Below, in pieces: positions 1 through 8,718 of a DNA stretch of 64,000 bases (its first letter is position 1; the number at the start of each line of letters is the position of its first letter). The DNA comes from Roseimaritima ulvae (GTDB lineage: Bacteria > Planctomycetota > Planctomycetia > Pirellulales > Pirellulaceae). Under the pieces are notes generated by a model. That model did not search any database. It saw nothing but the letters and a program-made list of their open reading frames with translations, and had not been told where the DNA came from. The position numbers and the translations under genes are program-made. Location of the stretch: the NCBI RefSeq assembly GCF_008065135.1, contig NZ_CP042914.1:1054001-1118000 (forward strand). The letters run 5' to 3'.

Positions 1-2
1 TG

Positions 3-668
3 GACCAAGTGATCGGCAAGGTATTGCGACAACTGGAGGCGATGGGCCAGTCCGACAACACGCTGGTCATGTTTCTATCCGACAATGGCAGTAGTGCCGA
101 AATCATGGTCCGTGCCGATGGGCACGACCCCCAAGCTCCGCCCGGCTCGGCGGCCAGCTATCTGTGCCTGGGACCGGGCTGGTCGACGACCGGGAACACG
201 CCTTTTCGGCGCCATAAAACCTGGACGCACGAAGGCGGGATCTCGACGCCTTTGATCGCCTCCTGGCCGCGAGGCATTCAGCACTCCGGTGCGATTCGTC
301 GACAAGTCGGACACGTGATCGACGTGCTACCCACGATCGTGGAACTGGCCGGCGGGACGCTGGACGTGCCGGAAGCAGAGTCGGTTCGACCGGCCTTGCC
401 GGGTAAAAGTTTGGTTGCCGTATTGCAGAAGGACGCACCGCTGCAGCGCGACTGGTTGTGGTGGTTCCACGATGGTCACAAAGCGATTCGGGTGGGGAAA
501 TGGAAGGCGGTGGCAGCCAAAGACGGTCCCTGGGAACTGTACGATTTGGCCGCAGACCGGGCGGAGTCGAATGACTTGGCGGAATCGAATCCCGATCGGT
601 TGCGGCGGTTGGTCCAGCTGTGGGACGAACAACTGGCCGCCCACGCTGCCGCAGCTCAAGAACAATAA
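3..668 (+). CDS. Sulfatase, C-terminal part (5' end outside window)
   Basis: This is the C-terminal part of an alkaline-phosphatase-superfamily sulfatase; the reading frame is open from the first bases of the window, so the N-terminus with the formylglycine site is missing. Visible family features are the 'TLVMFLSDNG' strand, which supplies metal ligands in sulfatases, then 'TPFRRHKTWTHEGGISTPLIASWP', the classic arylsulfatase segment, then the 'VIDVLPTIVELAGG' helix and the C-terminal 'WELYDLAADRAESNDLA' motif. Such enzymes hydrolyse sulfate esters, usually of sulfated polysaccharides, in the periplasm or outside the cell. They are strongly expanded in marine planctomycetes. The substrate cannot be read from this fragment. 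Confidence 0.93.
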   Translation, partial: DQVIGKVLRQLEAMGQSDNTLVMFLSDNGSSAEIMVRADGHDPQAPPGSAASYLCLGPGWSTTGNTPFRRHKTWTHEGGISTPLIASWPRGIQHSGAIRRQVGHVIDVLPTIVELAGGTLDVPEAESVRPALPGKSLVAVLQKDAPLQRDWLWWFHDGHKAIRVGKWKAVAAKDGPWELYDLAADRAESNDLAESNPDRLRRLVQLWDEQLAAHAAAAQEQ

Positions 669-730
669 GTACGTCAGCCTTTCCAAGCCGACACTGGCGG
701 CGCAGGATTTGCGACCGAATTACGCTCGTT

Positions 731-1324
731 ATGATTAGCGAAACCTTCGAAATCCGCTGGTTCTTCGACTCGCCTCCCGCCGCCTTTCGAGCAGTTCATG
801 GCCGACCGGAACAGCGTACCGATTGGTATGCGCCGAGCAGCGATGGGGCGACGAGCGTCAAGCTGCGCGGTGCGGATCCCGATTCGCCGGGACGGGTGGA
901 ATCCAAGCTGCGCAGCGACTCGCGAATTGCAGTCTTGTACGGCAACGAGCAGCATCGGGTCGAAGCTTGGGTAAAAATCTCGCTCGTTGCCGAAGATGGC
1001 GACGCGGCTGCCGAGCGGTTGTGGCGTCATGCCCGGCAGCATTGGTGTCAGGTGGTTAAACGACGCTGGCTGCGGTTTGATCGACTGCAAGACGGCCACT
1101 GGATTACCGCCCCAGAAACGGATGCGGGAGATTACGTCGAAGTCGAATGGAGCGAAGTGCGGATCGCAGAACGTCCCGCTTGGACCTTCTGCCTGGAGGC
1201 ACCGCGGGCGCTCGGCAGCGGCATCCTCCAAAACTGGTTCGACCACCACCGGGGCCGCGATAGCCTTATCCCTGATCTGACCGGTTGTGGTCCAACCCAA
1301 TCTTGGCCTGAGCGACTTGCGTAA
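731..1324 (+). CDS. Conserved hypothetical protein, possibly CYTH-like
   Basis: A protein of 197 residues. I start it at the ATG at 731 because the conserved-looking sequence 'ETFEIRWFFDSPP' begins right after it; the longer open frame to 620 runs back over the end of the sulfatase gene. The alternation of 'EIRWFF', 'SVKLRG' and 'RVESKLR' resembles the charged beta-strands of CYTH/triphosphate-tunnel proteins, but this is only a pattern impression. No signal peptide or membrane span is visible. The 3' end overlaps the convergent transketolase gene by 59 bp, which is unusual and could mean that the true C-terminus is shorter in relatives. Confidence 0.6.
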   Translation: MISETFEIRWFFDSPPAAFRAVHGRPEQRTDWYAPSSDGATSVKLRGADPDSPGRVESKLRSDSRIAVLYGNEQHRVEAWVKISLVAEDGDAAAERLWRHARQHWCQVVKRRWLRFDRLQDGHWITAPETDAGDYVEVEWSEVRIAERPAWTFCLEAPRALGSGILQNWFDHHRGRDSLIPDLTGCGPTQSWPERLA

Positions 1325-3185
1325 CCAATTCGACGATTTTGTCGGCCGAGATGCCTTGGTCGTCGAGTAGTTTCTGCGGGGCGCCGCTGAGCGGTCGCTT
1401 GCGGACAGCCAAGCAGTTCACCGGCGTGGGATGATCTGACAAGCTGGTCAAAATCGCTTCGCCCAGTCCGCCTTCGGGAACGTGGTCCTCGACAGTAAAG
1501 ATCATCCGCGTCTGATCCGCAGCTTCTCGAACCGTGGCGTGGTCGAGCGGTTTGATGCTATACAGGTCGATGACTCTTGCTCGGATGCCTTGTTCGGCAA
1601 GGATGTCATGCGCCCGCAGCGATTCATGCAAGGTGATACCGGCTGCGATCAGGGTGACGTGATCGTGGTCGCTGCGACGCACGACCTTGCTGCCCCCGAT
1701 CGGGAACGCTTCGTCGTTGTCGTAGATCACCGGGGTCTCGCCACGCGTGGTTCGCAGGTAAGCGATCCCGTCGTACTGAGCCATTGCATCGACGCAGGCT
1801 TCGGTCGCAACCGCGTCACAGGGATAGAGCACGACGCCGTTTTGAATCGTGCGAAACATGGCGATGTCCTCCAGTCCCATTTGCGAGGGGCCGTCCTGGC
1901 CGATCGACACGCCGCAATGGGAACCAACAAATTTGATGGCGGCATCACTGTGGCGAGCCATCCGGGTTTGGTCGAACGCTCGTGTCAAAAAGGCGGCAAA
2001 GGTCGAGACGAAGGGTACCTTGCCCCGCAGCGCCATGCCCGTCGCCGCTCCCACCATGTTTTGCTCCGCGATATACATTTCGAAGAAGCGGTCGGGATGT
2101 TGATCGCGGAAGCGTTTCGAACGCGTCGAGTTGCAGACCTCGCCGTCGAGGGCGACCAGCCGAGGGTACTTTGCCGCCAAACGCAGCAAGGCGTTGCCAT
2201 AGGCGTCTCGCGTCGCCACCTGATCGCCTTGCTGATAGGTTGTCAAATCGGCTTCGCGCGAGGCGGATGGTTGCGGTTGGTAGACCGGGGGGGCGGCAAA
2301 GGTCCCGCGAATGGCTTCGTGATGTTCATCGATTTTGGCGTCCAGATCAAAATCATCGAAGGCGTTTTGGGCGGCTTCTTCGTCGACAGGTTTTCCATGG
2401 TGCCCGGGTTCGTCTTCCAGCTTGGGCACGCCTTTGCCCTTGATCGTACGGGCGATCAGCATCGTCGGTTGTCCGGGATGCTCGTGGTCGGAGTCGAGTT
2501 GCTCAAGCGCCTGCAGGACCTGGTCATGTTCGTGCCCGTCCTCGATCTCGATGCACCGCCAGCCGAAGGCCGCGATCCGTTGGCGGTACGCCTGTAAATC
2601 GTGGCCGTACATGGTTTCGCCGCGCTGCCCCAGACGATTGACGTCCAGGATGCCGATCAGGTTATCTAATTTGTAATGTGCGGCCAATTGGAACGCTTCC
2701 CACTGCGAACCTTCGGCCATTTCGCTATCGCCCAGCAGGACAAAACTGCGTGCCGGTGAGCGGTCGAGATAACGAGCCGAGAGCGCCATGCCCAGGCCGA
2801 TCGATAGACCTTGTCCGAGTGATCCGGTAGCCGCCTCGGTGCGCGGAAATCGCGCAGTCGGATGCCCCTCCAGACGACTGCCGAATTCCCGGTAGTGCAT
2901 CAACGCGTCGGGCTCGATCTCGCCCGCTGCTGCCCACAGTGCATAGAACAGCGGCGAAGCGTGACCTTTGGAAAAGATCAGCCGATCGTTGGCGGGGTTG
3001 TCAGGCTGCTCCAGGTCGAATCGAAAGTGACCGCCGAACATCAGGTCGACCATCAACTCCACGGCGGACAGCGACGACGTGGGGTGCCCCGAATCGGCTT
3101 CGGACGTGCTGCGGACAATCCACCTCCGGATTTGCTTAGAAATCTGCTGCAGGTCCGCAATGTCGCGATGAGTTGCCGTGGTCAT
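1266..3185 (-). CDS. tkt: Transketolase
   Basis: A single-chain transketolase of 639 residues, which moves two-carbon units between sugar phosphates in the pentose phosphate pathway using thiamine diphosphate. Visible motifs: 'SGHPTSSLSAVELM' near residue 35, 'FSKGHASPLFYALW' near 75, the ThDP/metal segment 'LGDSEMAEGSQWEA...DVNRLGQRG' (about 150-190), and the second half with 'EMYIAEQNMVGAATGMAL' and 'FVSTFAAFLTRAFDQ' (about 370-410), which contains the glutamate that activates the cofactor. The C-terminal domain with 'HVPEGGLGEAI' is present. The pattern is closer to the animal/archaeal-type enzymes than to E. coli TktA. It is transcribed alone, convergent with the preceding hypothetical gene. 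Confidence 0.95.
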   Translation of the reverse strand: MTTATHRDIADLQQISKQIRRWIVRSTSEADSGHPTSSLSAVELMVDLMFGGHFRFDLEQPDNPANDRLIFSKGHASPLFYALWAAAGEIEPDALMHYREFGSRLEGHPTARFPRTEAATGSLGQGLSIGLGMALSARYLDRSPARSFVLLGDSEMAEGSQWEAFQLAAHYKLDNLIGILDVNRLGQRGETMYGHDLQAYRQRIAAFGWRCIEIEDGHEHDQVLQALEQLDSDHEHPGQPTMLIARTIKGKGVPKLEDEPGHHGKPVDEEAAQNAFDDFDLDAKIDEHHEAIRGTFAAPPVYQPQPSASREADLTTYQQGDQVATRDAYGNALLRLAAKYPRLVALDGEVCNSTRSKRFRDQHPDRFFEMYIAEQNMVGAATGMALRGKVPFVSTFAAFLTRAFDQTRMARHSDAAIKFVGSHCGVSIGQDGPSQMGLEDIAMFRTIQNGVVLYPCDAVATEACVDAMAQYDGIAYLRTTRGETPVIYDNDEAFPIGGSKVVRRSDHDHVTLIAAGITLHESLRAHDILAEQGIRARVIDLYSIKPLDHATVREAADQTRMIFTVEDHVPEGGLGEAILTSLSDHPTPVNCLAVRKRPLSGAPQKLLDDQGISADKIVELVTQVAQAKIGLDHNRSDQG

Positions 3186-3318
3186 AAATGCCTCCGTCTG
3201 ATTGCATGGTTAAGTTCCACATCCACAAGGCTGCAAATCATGGGCCTACGGAAACTGACAACAGCAGCGGCATCGATCCACAAATATTCTCCCGCAACGG
3301 AATACGAATTGCGGCGAT

Positions 3319-3600
3319 TTGTGGTTTATCAACGTGGACGTCCGATCCGATGACGCCGAGGAGCTTGCGAAGATGTTTGTCAAAGAAATGAGAAGTGGTG
3401 ACCTGATCCGGGTCGACCAAGTGGCCCAGCTCGCCAACCCGCTGGATCCCCACGTCCTGGGGCGACGGCAAGCCGGTGAGGAAGAACAGGACGAGCAGCT
3501 GTTTGAAAAAGCTGACTTGGTGTTCCCCTCCGATGAACCCTTGCCGGCCTGCTGGACCGAAAAGAATTATCAGGTCAAAGAGCGGATGTGCGCGAAGTGA
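3319..3600 (+). CDS. Small hypothetical protein
   Basis: An open frame of 93 codons from a TTG at 3319; a GTG four codons further in is an alternative start. The sequence ('MWFINVDVRSDDAEELAK...RSGDLIRVDQVAQLANPLDPHVLGRRQAGEEEQDEQ') is acidic, has no signal peptide or membrane span, and has the composition of a real protein rather than an antisense shadow. It ends 8 bp before the stop of the convergent lpxB gene. No family is recognised. The 3186-3318 interval before it, between this frame and the divergent transketolase gene, probably holds both promoters. Confidence 0.5.
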   Translation: MWFINVDVRSDDAEELAKMFVKEMRSGDLIRVDQVAQLANPLDPHVLGRRQAGEEEQDEQLFEKADLVFPSDEPLPACWTEKNYQVKERMCAK

Positions 3601-3608
3601 TGGGAGCC

Positions 3609-4790
3609 CTAGGCGGCTACCGCGGGCGGTAACGCGATGCCCATCTCATTGAGCACCGTTGCGGCGGCCCGCTGCGAAGCGCCCGGCTGGGCGATGGCGC
3701 TGCGCAGCTGGCCGAGTTTCTGGTCCAGCCGCTCTCGGTACAGGGCGTCGCCAAGCATCGCGTCGACGTGTCGATGCAGGAACTGCACGGTGGATTCGGG
3801 ACTGCCGCAGGATACGTGTTCCGGAAAAATGGTCTCTCCGGCGATCAGGTTGGGCAGCGTCATGCTGGGCACCCGCACCATCATTCGGCCGACGCCATAA
3901 AACACGCGTCCTACACGATAGATCACCGGAGCGGGAGTCCCGCGAGCCATCATTTCCAAGCTGACCGATCCCGAAACCATCATCCCGCATTCGGCCATCT
4001 CGATGATCTCGCTGGACTTGCCCACGAAGAAATCGATCGGCAGGGCACGGTCTGTGGCGGTCAGTTGATCGCGACACCACAGGCATTGTTTGTCTTTGAA
4101 GGCAGCCACCAAAAACCGCGCGTCGGGATACTGTTTGGACAATCGACGAATCGCTTCCAGCATTACCGGCCAATTGCGGGTGACTTCGTGTTGCCGCGAT
4201 CCCGGCAGCACGGCCACCAGGCGTTGTCCCTGGCGGATCTGTGCGGTCAGCGAATCGATCACCGCGGCGTCCAGCTGTTGTTCGGCGACGGCATCAAAGA
4301 ATGGATGCCCCACACACTCAGCGTTCACGCCGCGCTGTTGGTACCATTCGCATTCGAAGGGCAGAACCGACAACACCTTGTCGACGGTGCGGCGCAGTTT
4401 ACGGATTCGCCAGGGTGCCCAAGCCCATAGTTGTGGTGGCAGGTAGTAGTACACTGGCAGGTTGTATTTTTTCGCTCGTTTGGCGATGTGCCAGTTGAAT
4501 CCGGGAAAGTCGGCCAACAGGACCGCATCGACCTGTCCGGACGCAAACACCGCTTCGGCTTGATCGGCCAAGCGAAAGAACTGTCGCAGCTTGGGCAGCA
4601 CCTCGACGACGCCCATCACTGCCATCTGAGTCAGGTCATGATCCAGCTGGCAACCCGCACGTTGCATTTCGGGCCCGCCGAAGCCGCGCAGTTGCAAACC
4701 CGCGTGCTGTTGGCTTAACGCTTGGATCAGCCGCGCGCAATGTTGGTCGCCGCTTGGTTCACCCACCGAAAAGAACAACTGTTGTGTCAT
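3609..4790 (-). CDS. lpxB: Lipid-A-disaccharide synthase
   Basis: A GT19-family glycosyltransferase of 393 residues that condenses UDP-2,3-diacylglucosamine with lipid X in the membrane-associated lipid A pathway. Diagnostic sequence: N-terminal 'FFSVGEPSGDQHCARLIQAL' (LpxB begins with a 'GE.SGD' signature), 'GGPEMQRAGCQ', 'LLADFPGFNWHIAKRAK', 'YYYLPPQLWAWAPWRIRKLR', 'GHPFFDAV', 'LPGSRQHEVTRNWPVML', and the C-terminal 'SGSVSLEMMARGTPAPVIYR'. Length is normal for the family. It implies a didermic cell with lipid A, as known for planctomycetes. It stands alone here rather than in an lpxA-fabZ-lpxB cluster. Confidence 0.96.
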   Translation of the reverse strand: MTQQLFFSVGEPSGDQHCARLIQALSQQHAGLQLRGFGGPEMQRAGCQLDHDLTQMAVMGVVEVLPKLRQFFRLADQAEAVFASGQVDAVLLADFPGFNWHIAKRAKKYNLPVYYYLPPQLWAWAPWRIRKLRRTVDKVLSVLPFECEWYQQRGVNAECVGHPFFDAVAEQQLDAAVIDSLTAQIRQGQRLVAVLPGSRQHEVTRNWPVMLEAIRRLSKQYPDARFLVAAFKDKQCLWCRDQLTATDRALPIDFFVGKSSEIIEMAECGMMVSGSVSLEMMARGTPAPVIYRVGRVFYGVGRMMVRVPSMTLPNLIAGETIFPEHVSCGSPESTVQFLHRHVDAMLGDALYRERLDQKLGQLRSAIAQPGASQRAAATVLNEMGIALPPAVAA

Positions 4791-4890
4791 AACGGGTACG
4801 AGTACAATGAGGGGAAAATAGTGATCGAGTCAAAAACGGCTATACCTGGAAGGCCGAGTTGCCGTCAAGCTTGAAACCGAGGTGTTGTGA

Positions 4891-5373
4891 ATGCTGCTTC
4901 CCGAATCCAGCGAATTCCATGGGCAACTTCAAGGCAGCTGGGAGGCTTTGGGCGAAGGAGCACCCACTTTGTCGGCCCTGGCTGCGGTATGTGCGCGTGG
5001 GGTGGTGGACCCGCCCACGGAGGTGGGGGAGTTGTCCGGCGAAGCAGAAGCGATTCTGTACGCCGCCAAAGATCGCGGCGTGATCGAAGTCCGCGGCGTG
5101 CGGACGGCCTTTGAAGCTCCGGCCCGCTTGCTTGCGATCTATGTAGAACTAGACGAGCATCGCACGATCGCGTTTCGCAACCGCGAAGACCCCCAGGTGA
5201 CTGTGCGTTTTTTCGATGGCTTTTGCCAGCTATGTCGCAGCGGCTTCATCCTGCATCATCTGCATCGCGACTTTTCGCTTTCCAAAACCGGATTCGAAGC
5301 CGCCGGTAAGATCGATAAGCAGAAGGTCGAATCGTTATTGGGCGAAGCCACCGAATTCGGGCTGCACGATTAG
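4891..5373 (+). CDS. Conserved hypothetical protein
   Basis: A protein of 160 residues starting at ATG 4891, divergent from lpxB with about 100 bp between them. It has no signal peptide or membrane span. Distinctive parts are an acidic N-terminal half ('TEVGELSGEAEAILYAAKDRGVIEVRG') and a C-terminal half with 'VRFFDGFCQLCRSGFILHHLHRDFSLSKTGFEAAGKI', which holds a C-x2-C pair. The look is that of a soluble planctomycete-specific protein; no function is proposed. A REP pair begins two bases after its TAG stop. Confidence 0.6.
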   Translation: MLLPESSEFHGQLQGSWEALGEGAPTLSALAAVCARGVVDPPTEVGELSGEAEAILYAAKDRGVIEVRGVRTAFEAPARLLAIYVELDEHRTIAFRNREDPQVTVRFFDGFCQLCRSGFILHHLHRDFSLSKTGFEAAGKIDKQKVESLLGEATEFGLHD

Positions 5374-5374
5374 C

Positions 5375-5441
5375 GTAGCCGATCTCGCCAGAGATTGGAC
5401 CGGCTGGGCGCACGTCTCCAAAGTCTGGCGACTTCGGCTAC
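5375..5441. repeat. REP pair (inverted GTAG hairpin units)
   Basis: Two 24-nt units face each other (5375-5398 and, reverse-complemented, 5418-5441). Each is GTAG, an 8-nt arm starting CCGA, a GCCA loop and the complementary arm ending TTGG, with one G-T wobble at stem position 3. The left unit has the stem core ATCTC/GAGAT and the right one AAGTC/GACTT, so both fold perfectly although their sequences differ. The right unit's GTAG (on the minus strand) supplies the TAG stop codon of the pseudopilin gene. Confidence 0.85.
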
Positions 5442-5800
5442 GGCTGCCGGGTTGCTTCATGCAGCGGGCAGATGACCTGCGATCCGTTCAGCCGATACGC
5501 TCCGCCCTGTGCCGGACAAGTGGGAACGCCGTTAACAAAATGCTCTGGGTCGACCAATTCACGCAGGTCACTCCGCGGCCAAACGCCGTGGGCGTCGCGG
5601 TAGCGTCCGGCTTCCAGTTGCACGCTCTGGCGGGTTAAATCGCAGGCCTTTTGCCGCGAGTGGATTCCGGTGGGTCGCATGAAGTGCACGCCCATGACCG
5701 CCACGGTGGCCGCAATGACCACCGCCAGAATGACTTCCAACAACGTGAATCCGCCGTGCTGGAGTCCAGGCTTTAGCCGCTCAGGATTTCGCATCGCCAT
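5438..5800 (-). CDS. Type II secretion/type IV pilus-like pseudopilin
   Basis: A prepilin of 120 residues. Residues 15-40 read 'HGGFTLLEVILAVVIAATVAVMGVHFM': the G|FTLLE site for prepilin peptidase, with cleavage before Phe and Glu at +5, followed by the hydrophobic assembly helix. The rest is a short globular domain with two cysteines ('PTCPAQGGAYRLNGSQVICPLHE'). It resembles GspG/ComGC-type minor or major pseudopilins. It is the last gene of a minus-strand operon with the GspF- and GspE-like genes; its ATG overlaps the TAA of the upstream gene by one base (TAATG), implying translational coupling. Its stop codon lies inside a REP unit. Confidence 0.88.
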   Translation of the reverse strand: MAMRNPERLKPGLQHGGFTLLEVILAVVIAATVAVMGVHFMRPTGIHSRQKACDLTRQSVQLEAGRYRDAHGVWPRSDLRELVDPEHFVNGVPTCPAQGGAYRLNGSQVICPLHEATRQP

Positions 5801-6969
5801 TACTCCAGGACTTCGAACATGTGGAACATCGGCATATAGATCGACAACACTACCGCTCCGATGACCACGGCCAAGGAGATCGTCAGGACGGGTTCGATCA
5901 AACCGATGGTGGCATCCATGCGAGACACCAAACGCTCGCGGAGGTGCACGCAGGTCCCGCGCATGGCTTTGGGGAAGTCACCAGACTGTTCACCGATGCT
6001 GACCAACTGGCACAACGTAGAAGGAAAGAAGCGTTCGTGGCGAGCCAGTTCACTGCTCAGTTTTTCGCCGCGACTGACCGCTTTGCTGATGCTCTGCACG
6101 GCGGCTCGCACAGCTCGATTGCGGACACAGCCAGCGGCCATTTGCACGGCGTCGACCGGCACAAACCCGCACTCCACCATCGACAACGTGGTTTCGGAAA
6201 ACTGCAGCACGGCGATATCCCGCAGCCAAGGTCCCAGCAACGGCACGTACAGCAGGGCGTTGTCCATCGACTGTGCGAATCGTGGTCGGGAGCGAGCCAT
6301 CCAGATCGCAGCCAAGGCGGCAAGTCCCAACAGCGGCAACGTCCAGCCGTACAACAGCGTCCATTTGCTGATCCCCGTCACCACGCGGGTCACGGCGGGC
6401 AAGGGAACATTGCTACTGTTAAAAATGTCTTCGAACTCCGGCACGACTTCGACAACCATAAAGATTACCAGCCCCATCCCGGCTAACAGGATCAGGATCG
6501 GATAGCTGATCTTTTTGACGATCCGTTTGCGCATCTGGACGCTGCGTTCGAGCTGTTCGCAGACGCGGGTCAGGGCGTGCTCGAGCGATCCCGACTGTTC
6601 CCCGATAGCGATCTGTTGGGTTTGCATTTTGGAGAAGGTGCGGGGCATCCGCGCCATGGCGGTGCTGAGGCTACTGCCGGCTTCGACGGCCGCACGCATT
6701 CTTAACAGCACCGGTCGGTAGCGGCGCATCGAGCGGTCGGCGGCCAGAGCGGTCAGGGCCCGGGGCATCGACAGGCCGTTTTCCAGCAGCATCAGCAGCA
6801 GCCGCATCAGCTGGGCTTGACCGGTCGCCGAAATCCGAATGCCTTCGCCGCGTTTGCGGCTGGGCCCGACTTCGATTTCCTGCAGAGTACGGATCCACTG
6901 GGTGACCGTGCCCACGACGCCGGCGGGGAGCGTATCGGCGGCGGGACGGCGATTTGAAGGAACGGTCAT
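5800..6969 (-). CDS. Type II secretion system F family inner-membrane protein
   Basis: A GspF/PilC-family platform protein of 389 residues that couples the cytoplasmic ATPase to pseudopilus assembly in the inner membrane. It has the two tandem T2SSF domains: the first around residues 55-175 ('QLMRLLLMLLENGLSMPRALTAL...GSSLSTAMARMPRTFSKMQTQQIAIGEQSGSLEHAL'), the second around 265-385 ('VLQFSETTLSMVECGFVPVDAVQMAA...FFPSTLCQLVSIGEQSGDFPKAM'). Both repeat the 'GEQSG' signature. Hydrophobic spans lie near residues 150-175, 205-230 and 360-385. It sits 12 bp after the GspE-like gene in the same operon. Confidence 0.92.
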   Translation of the reverse strand: MTVPSNRRPAADTLPAGVVGTVTQWIRTLQEIEVGPSRKRGEGIRISATGQAQLMRLLLMLLENGLSMPRALTALAADRSMRRYRPVLLRMRAAVEAGSSLSTAMARMPRTFSKMQTQQIAIGEQSGSLEHALTRVCEQLERSVQMRKRIVKKISYPILILLAGMGLVIFMVVEVVPEFEDIFNSSNVPLPAVTRVVTGISKWTLLYGWTLPLLGLAALAAIWMARSRPRFAQSMDNALLYVPLLGPWLRDIAVLQFSETTLSMVECGFVPVDAVQMAAGCVRNRAVRAAVQSISKAVSRGEKLSSELARHERFFPSTLCQLVSIGEQSGDFPKAMRGTCVHLRERLVSRMDATIGLIEPVLTISLAVVIGAVVLSIYMPMFHMFEVLE

Positions 6970-6981
6970 GAGCGGGATCCC

Positions 6982-8718
6982 TTATTCCTGTTCGCGTCGG
7001 TCGTCGCTACCCTGACGCCGGTCCCAGCCGTCGCTCATGGTTTTGATGTAGACCTCTTCCAGCGTGGTACGTCCGGCCAGAGCTTGTTCCAACCCGGCTT
7101 GTCCCAGTTCCATCATCCCGCACTGAATCGCCAGTTCCCGCAATTGCGAATGCGGCGTGCCGGCTTCGACCGCGGCCACCATTTCCGCGTTCATGGGCAT
7201 GATTTCAAAGATCGGCAAACGACCGGACAAGCCGGTGCCGAGGCACTTCTTGCAGCCGCGGCCGCGATAGAACGTGGCGCCGCTGGGGATGCGACCGGCG
7301 GTGTCCAGAGCTCGCAGTAAGCTGGGGTTGGGCGTGGTCGCTTGTTTACAGTTCTCGCAGATGCAGCGGAGCAGACGCTGGGCCACGCTGCCCAACAGGG
7401 CGCCGGCGATCTTAAAGTTGTCGATTCCGAGGTCGCCCAATCGCTGTACCGCGCCGACGGCATCGTTGGTGTGCAGGGTGCTGATCATCAGGTGCCCGGT
7501 CAACGCCGCCTGGACCGCGGTGCCGGCGGTTTCGCGGTCGCGGATTTCGCCGACCATGATCACGTCGGGGTCCTGCCGCATGATGTACTTCAGCGCGTTG
7601 CTGAAGCCCATTCCGAACTCATTGTCACTTTGCACCTGATTGATGCCCGGAAGACGGAATTCCACCGGGTCCTCGACCGTCACGATATTGCGATCAACGC
7701 TGTTGAGGTGTTGCAGGACGGCGTACAGCGTGGTGCTTTTGCCGCTGCCGGTGGGGCCCGTGACGACAAACATCCCGTACGGTTTTTCGATCACGTCGCG
7801 AACCAGGGTTTGGTCGCGTTCGGTCATGCCCAGGCGATCGAGTTGAAAGGTTTTGCCGCCTTCGTCCAGCAACCGCAGCACCAGTTTTTGGCCATCGACC
7901 GTGGGAATACTGCTGACGCGAAAGCCCACGCGTTTACCGTTTTCGAACACCACCAAATGGCCGTCTTGCGGACGTCGGCTTTCCGTCGTGTCCATGTCAG
8001 CCATGACTTTGATACGACTGATCACCGAGTCTTCGATGTGGTTGGGGATCGTCATGATCTGTTGCAGTTCGCCGTCGACTCGGTACCGCACCCGCATCTC
8101 GGGCTTGTGTGGTTCCAGGTGCACGTCACTGGCTTTGGCGGTCGCCGCCCCTGACAGGATGGCTTGTACCAGACGCACCACCGGGGTGTCGTCGGAATCG
8201 ACCAGCACGGCCATGGTGGGATCTTCTTCCCCCGATTCGCGAGCTTCACGCAATTCGGCCAGCTTCATGTCGACGATGGTTTGGCGAGCCAACGAACGGT
8301 CGTCGTAGGCCCGCTGTAGCACCTGGGTCACATCCTCGGCTAACGCCACCACCGGGACGATCTCGTAACCGGTCATCAATTCCGTTTCGGCGATCGTTTC
8401 AATGTCGTCCGGAGCCACCATCGCCAAGGTCATTTGGCGGCCGGAAATCCGCACCGCGGCGGACTCGTGCCGCCGAGCGAAGTCTTCGGGAATTAAACGA
8501 GCGATCTGGGGGTCGACGGAACTGGAATCAAGGTCCAACGCGGGAACTTGGAATTGTTCCGCCAGGGCCTGAATTAATTCGGCGGTGTTGATCAGCTGTT
8601 GTTCGACCATCCAGTCGCCCAGCATCACGCTGCGCGGCTTGGTCCGCAGTGCGTCCTCAACCTGCTCGTGGGAGAGCAGTTGCAGTTCAACTAGAACGTC
8701 GCCCAGCCGTCGAGTCAT
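6982..8718 (-). CDS. GspE/PulE/PilB-type secretion ATPase
   Basis: The assembly ATPase of the type II secretion or type IV pilus-like system, 578 residues. I use the ATG at 8718 ('MTRRLGDVLVELQLLSHEQVEDAL') because the frame upstream of it overlaps the receiver gene and has no conserved sequence. Order of domains: MshEN/T2SSE-N (1-150), N2 region, then the RecA-like core with Walker A 'GPTGSGKST' near 320, the Asp box and Walker B 'DPDVIMVGEIRDRETA' near 385, and 'LMISTLHTNDA'. A four-cysteine zinc knuckle ('CICENCK' ... 'GCKKC') follows near 455-495. ATGA overlap with the preceding receiver gene shows coupling. Its partner GspF and pseudopilin follow; no secretin is in the window. Confidence 0.94.
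   Translation of the reverse strand: MTRRLGDVLVELQLLSHEQVEDALRTKPRSVMLGDWMVEQQLINTAELIQALAEQFQVPALDLDSSSVDPQIARLIPEDFARRHESAAVRISGRQMTLAMVAPDDIETIAETELMTGYEIVPVVALAEDVTQVLQRAYDDRSLARQTIVDMKLAELREARESGEEDPTMAVLVDSDDTPVVRLVQAILSGAATAKASDVHLEPHKPEMRVRYRVDGELQQIMTIPNHIEDSVISRIKVMADMDTTESRRPQDGHLVVFENGKRVGFRVSSIPTVDGQKLVLRLLDEGGKTFQLDRLGMTERDQTLVRDVIEKPYGMFVVTGPTGSGKSTTLYAVLQHLNSVDRNIVTVEDPVEFRLPGINQVQSDNEFGMGFSNALKYIMRQDPDVIMVGEIRDRETAGTAVQAALTGHLMISTLHTNDAVGAVQRLGDLGIDNFKIAGALLGSVAQRLLRCICENCKQATTPNPSLLRALDTAGRIPSGATFYRGRGCKKCLGTGLSGRLPIFEIMPMNAEMVAAVEAGTPHSQLRELAIQCGMMELGQAGLEQALAGRTTLEEVYIKTMSDGWDRRQGSDDRREQE

Noticed and set aside
1482-2597. Long plus-strand open frame (371 codons) opposite the transketolase gene
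   Set aside because: The minus strand encodes all transketolase motifs. The plus-strand frame has no recognisable domain and arises from the codon bias of a G/C-rich gene.
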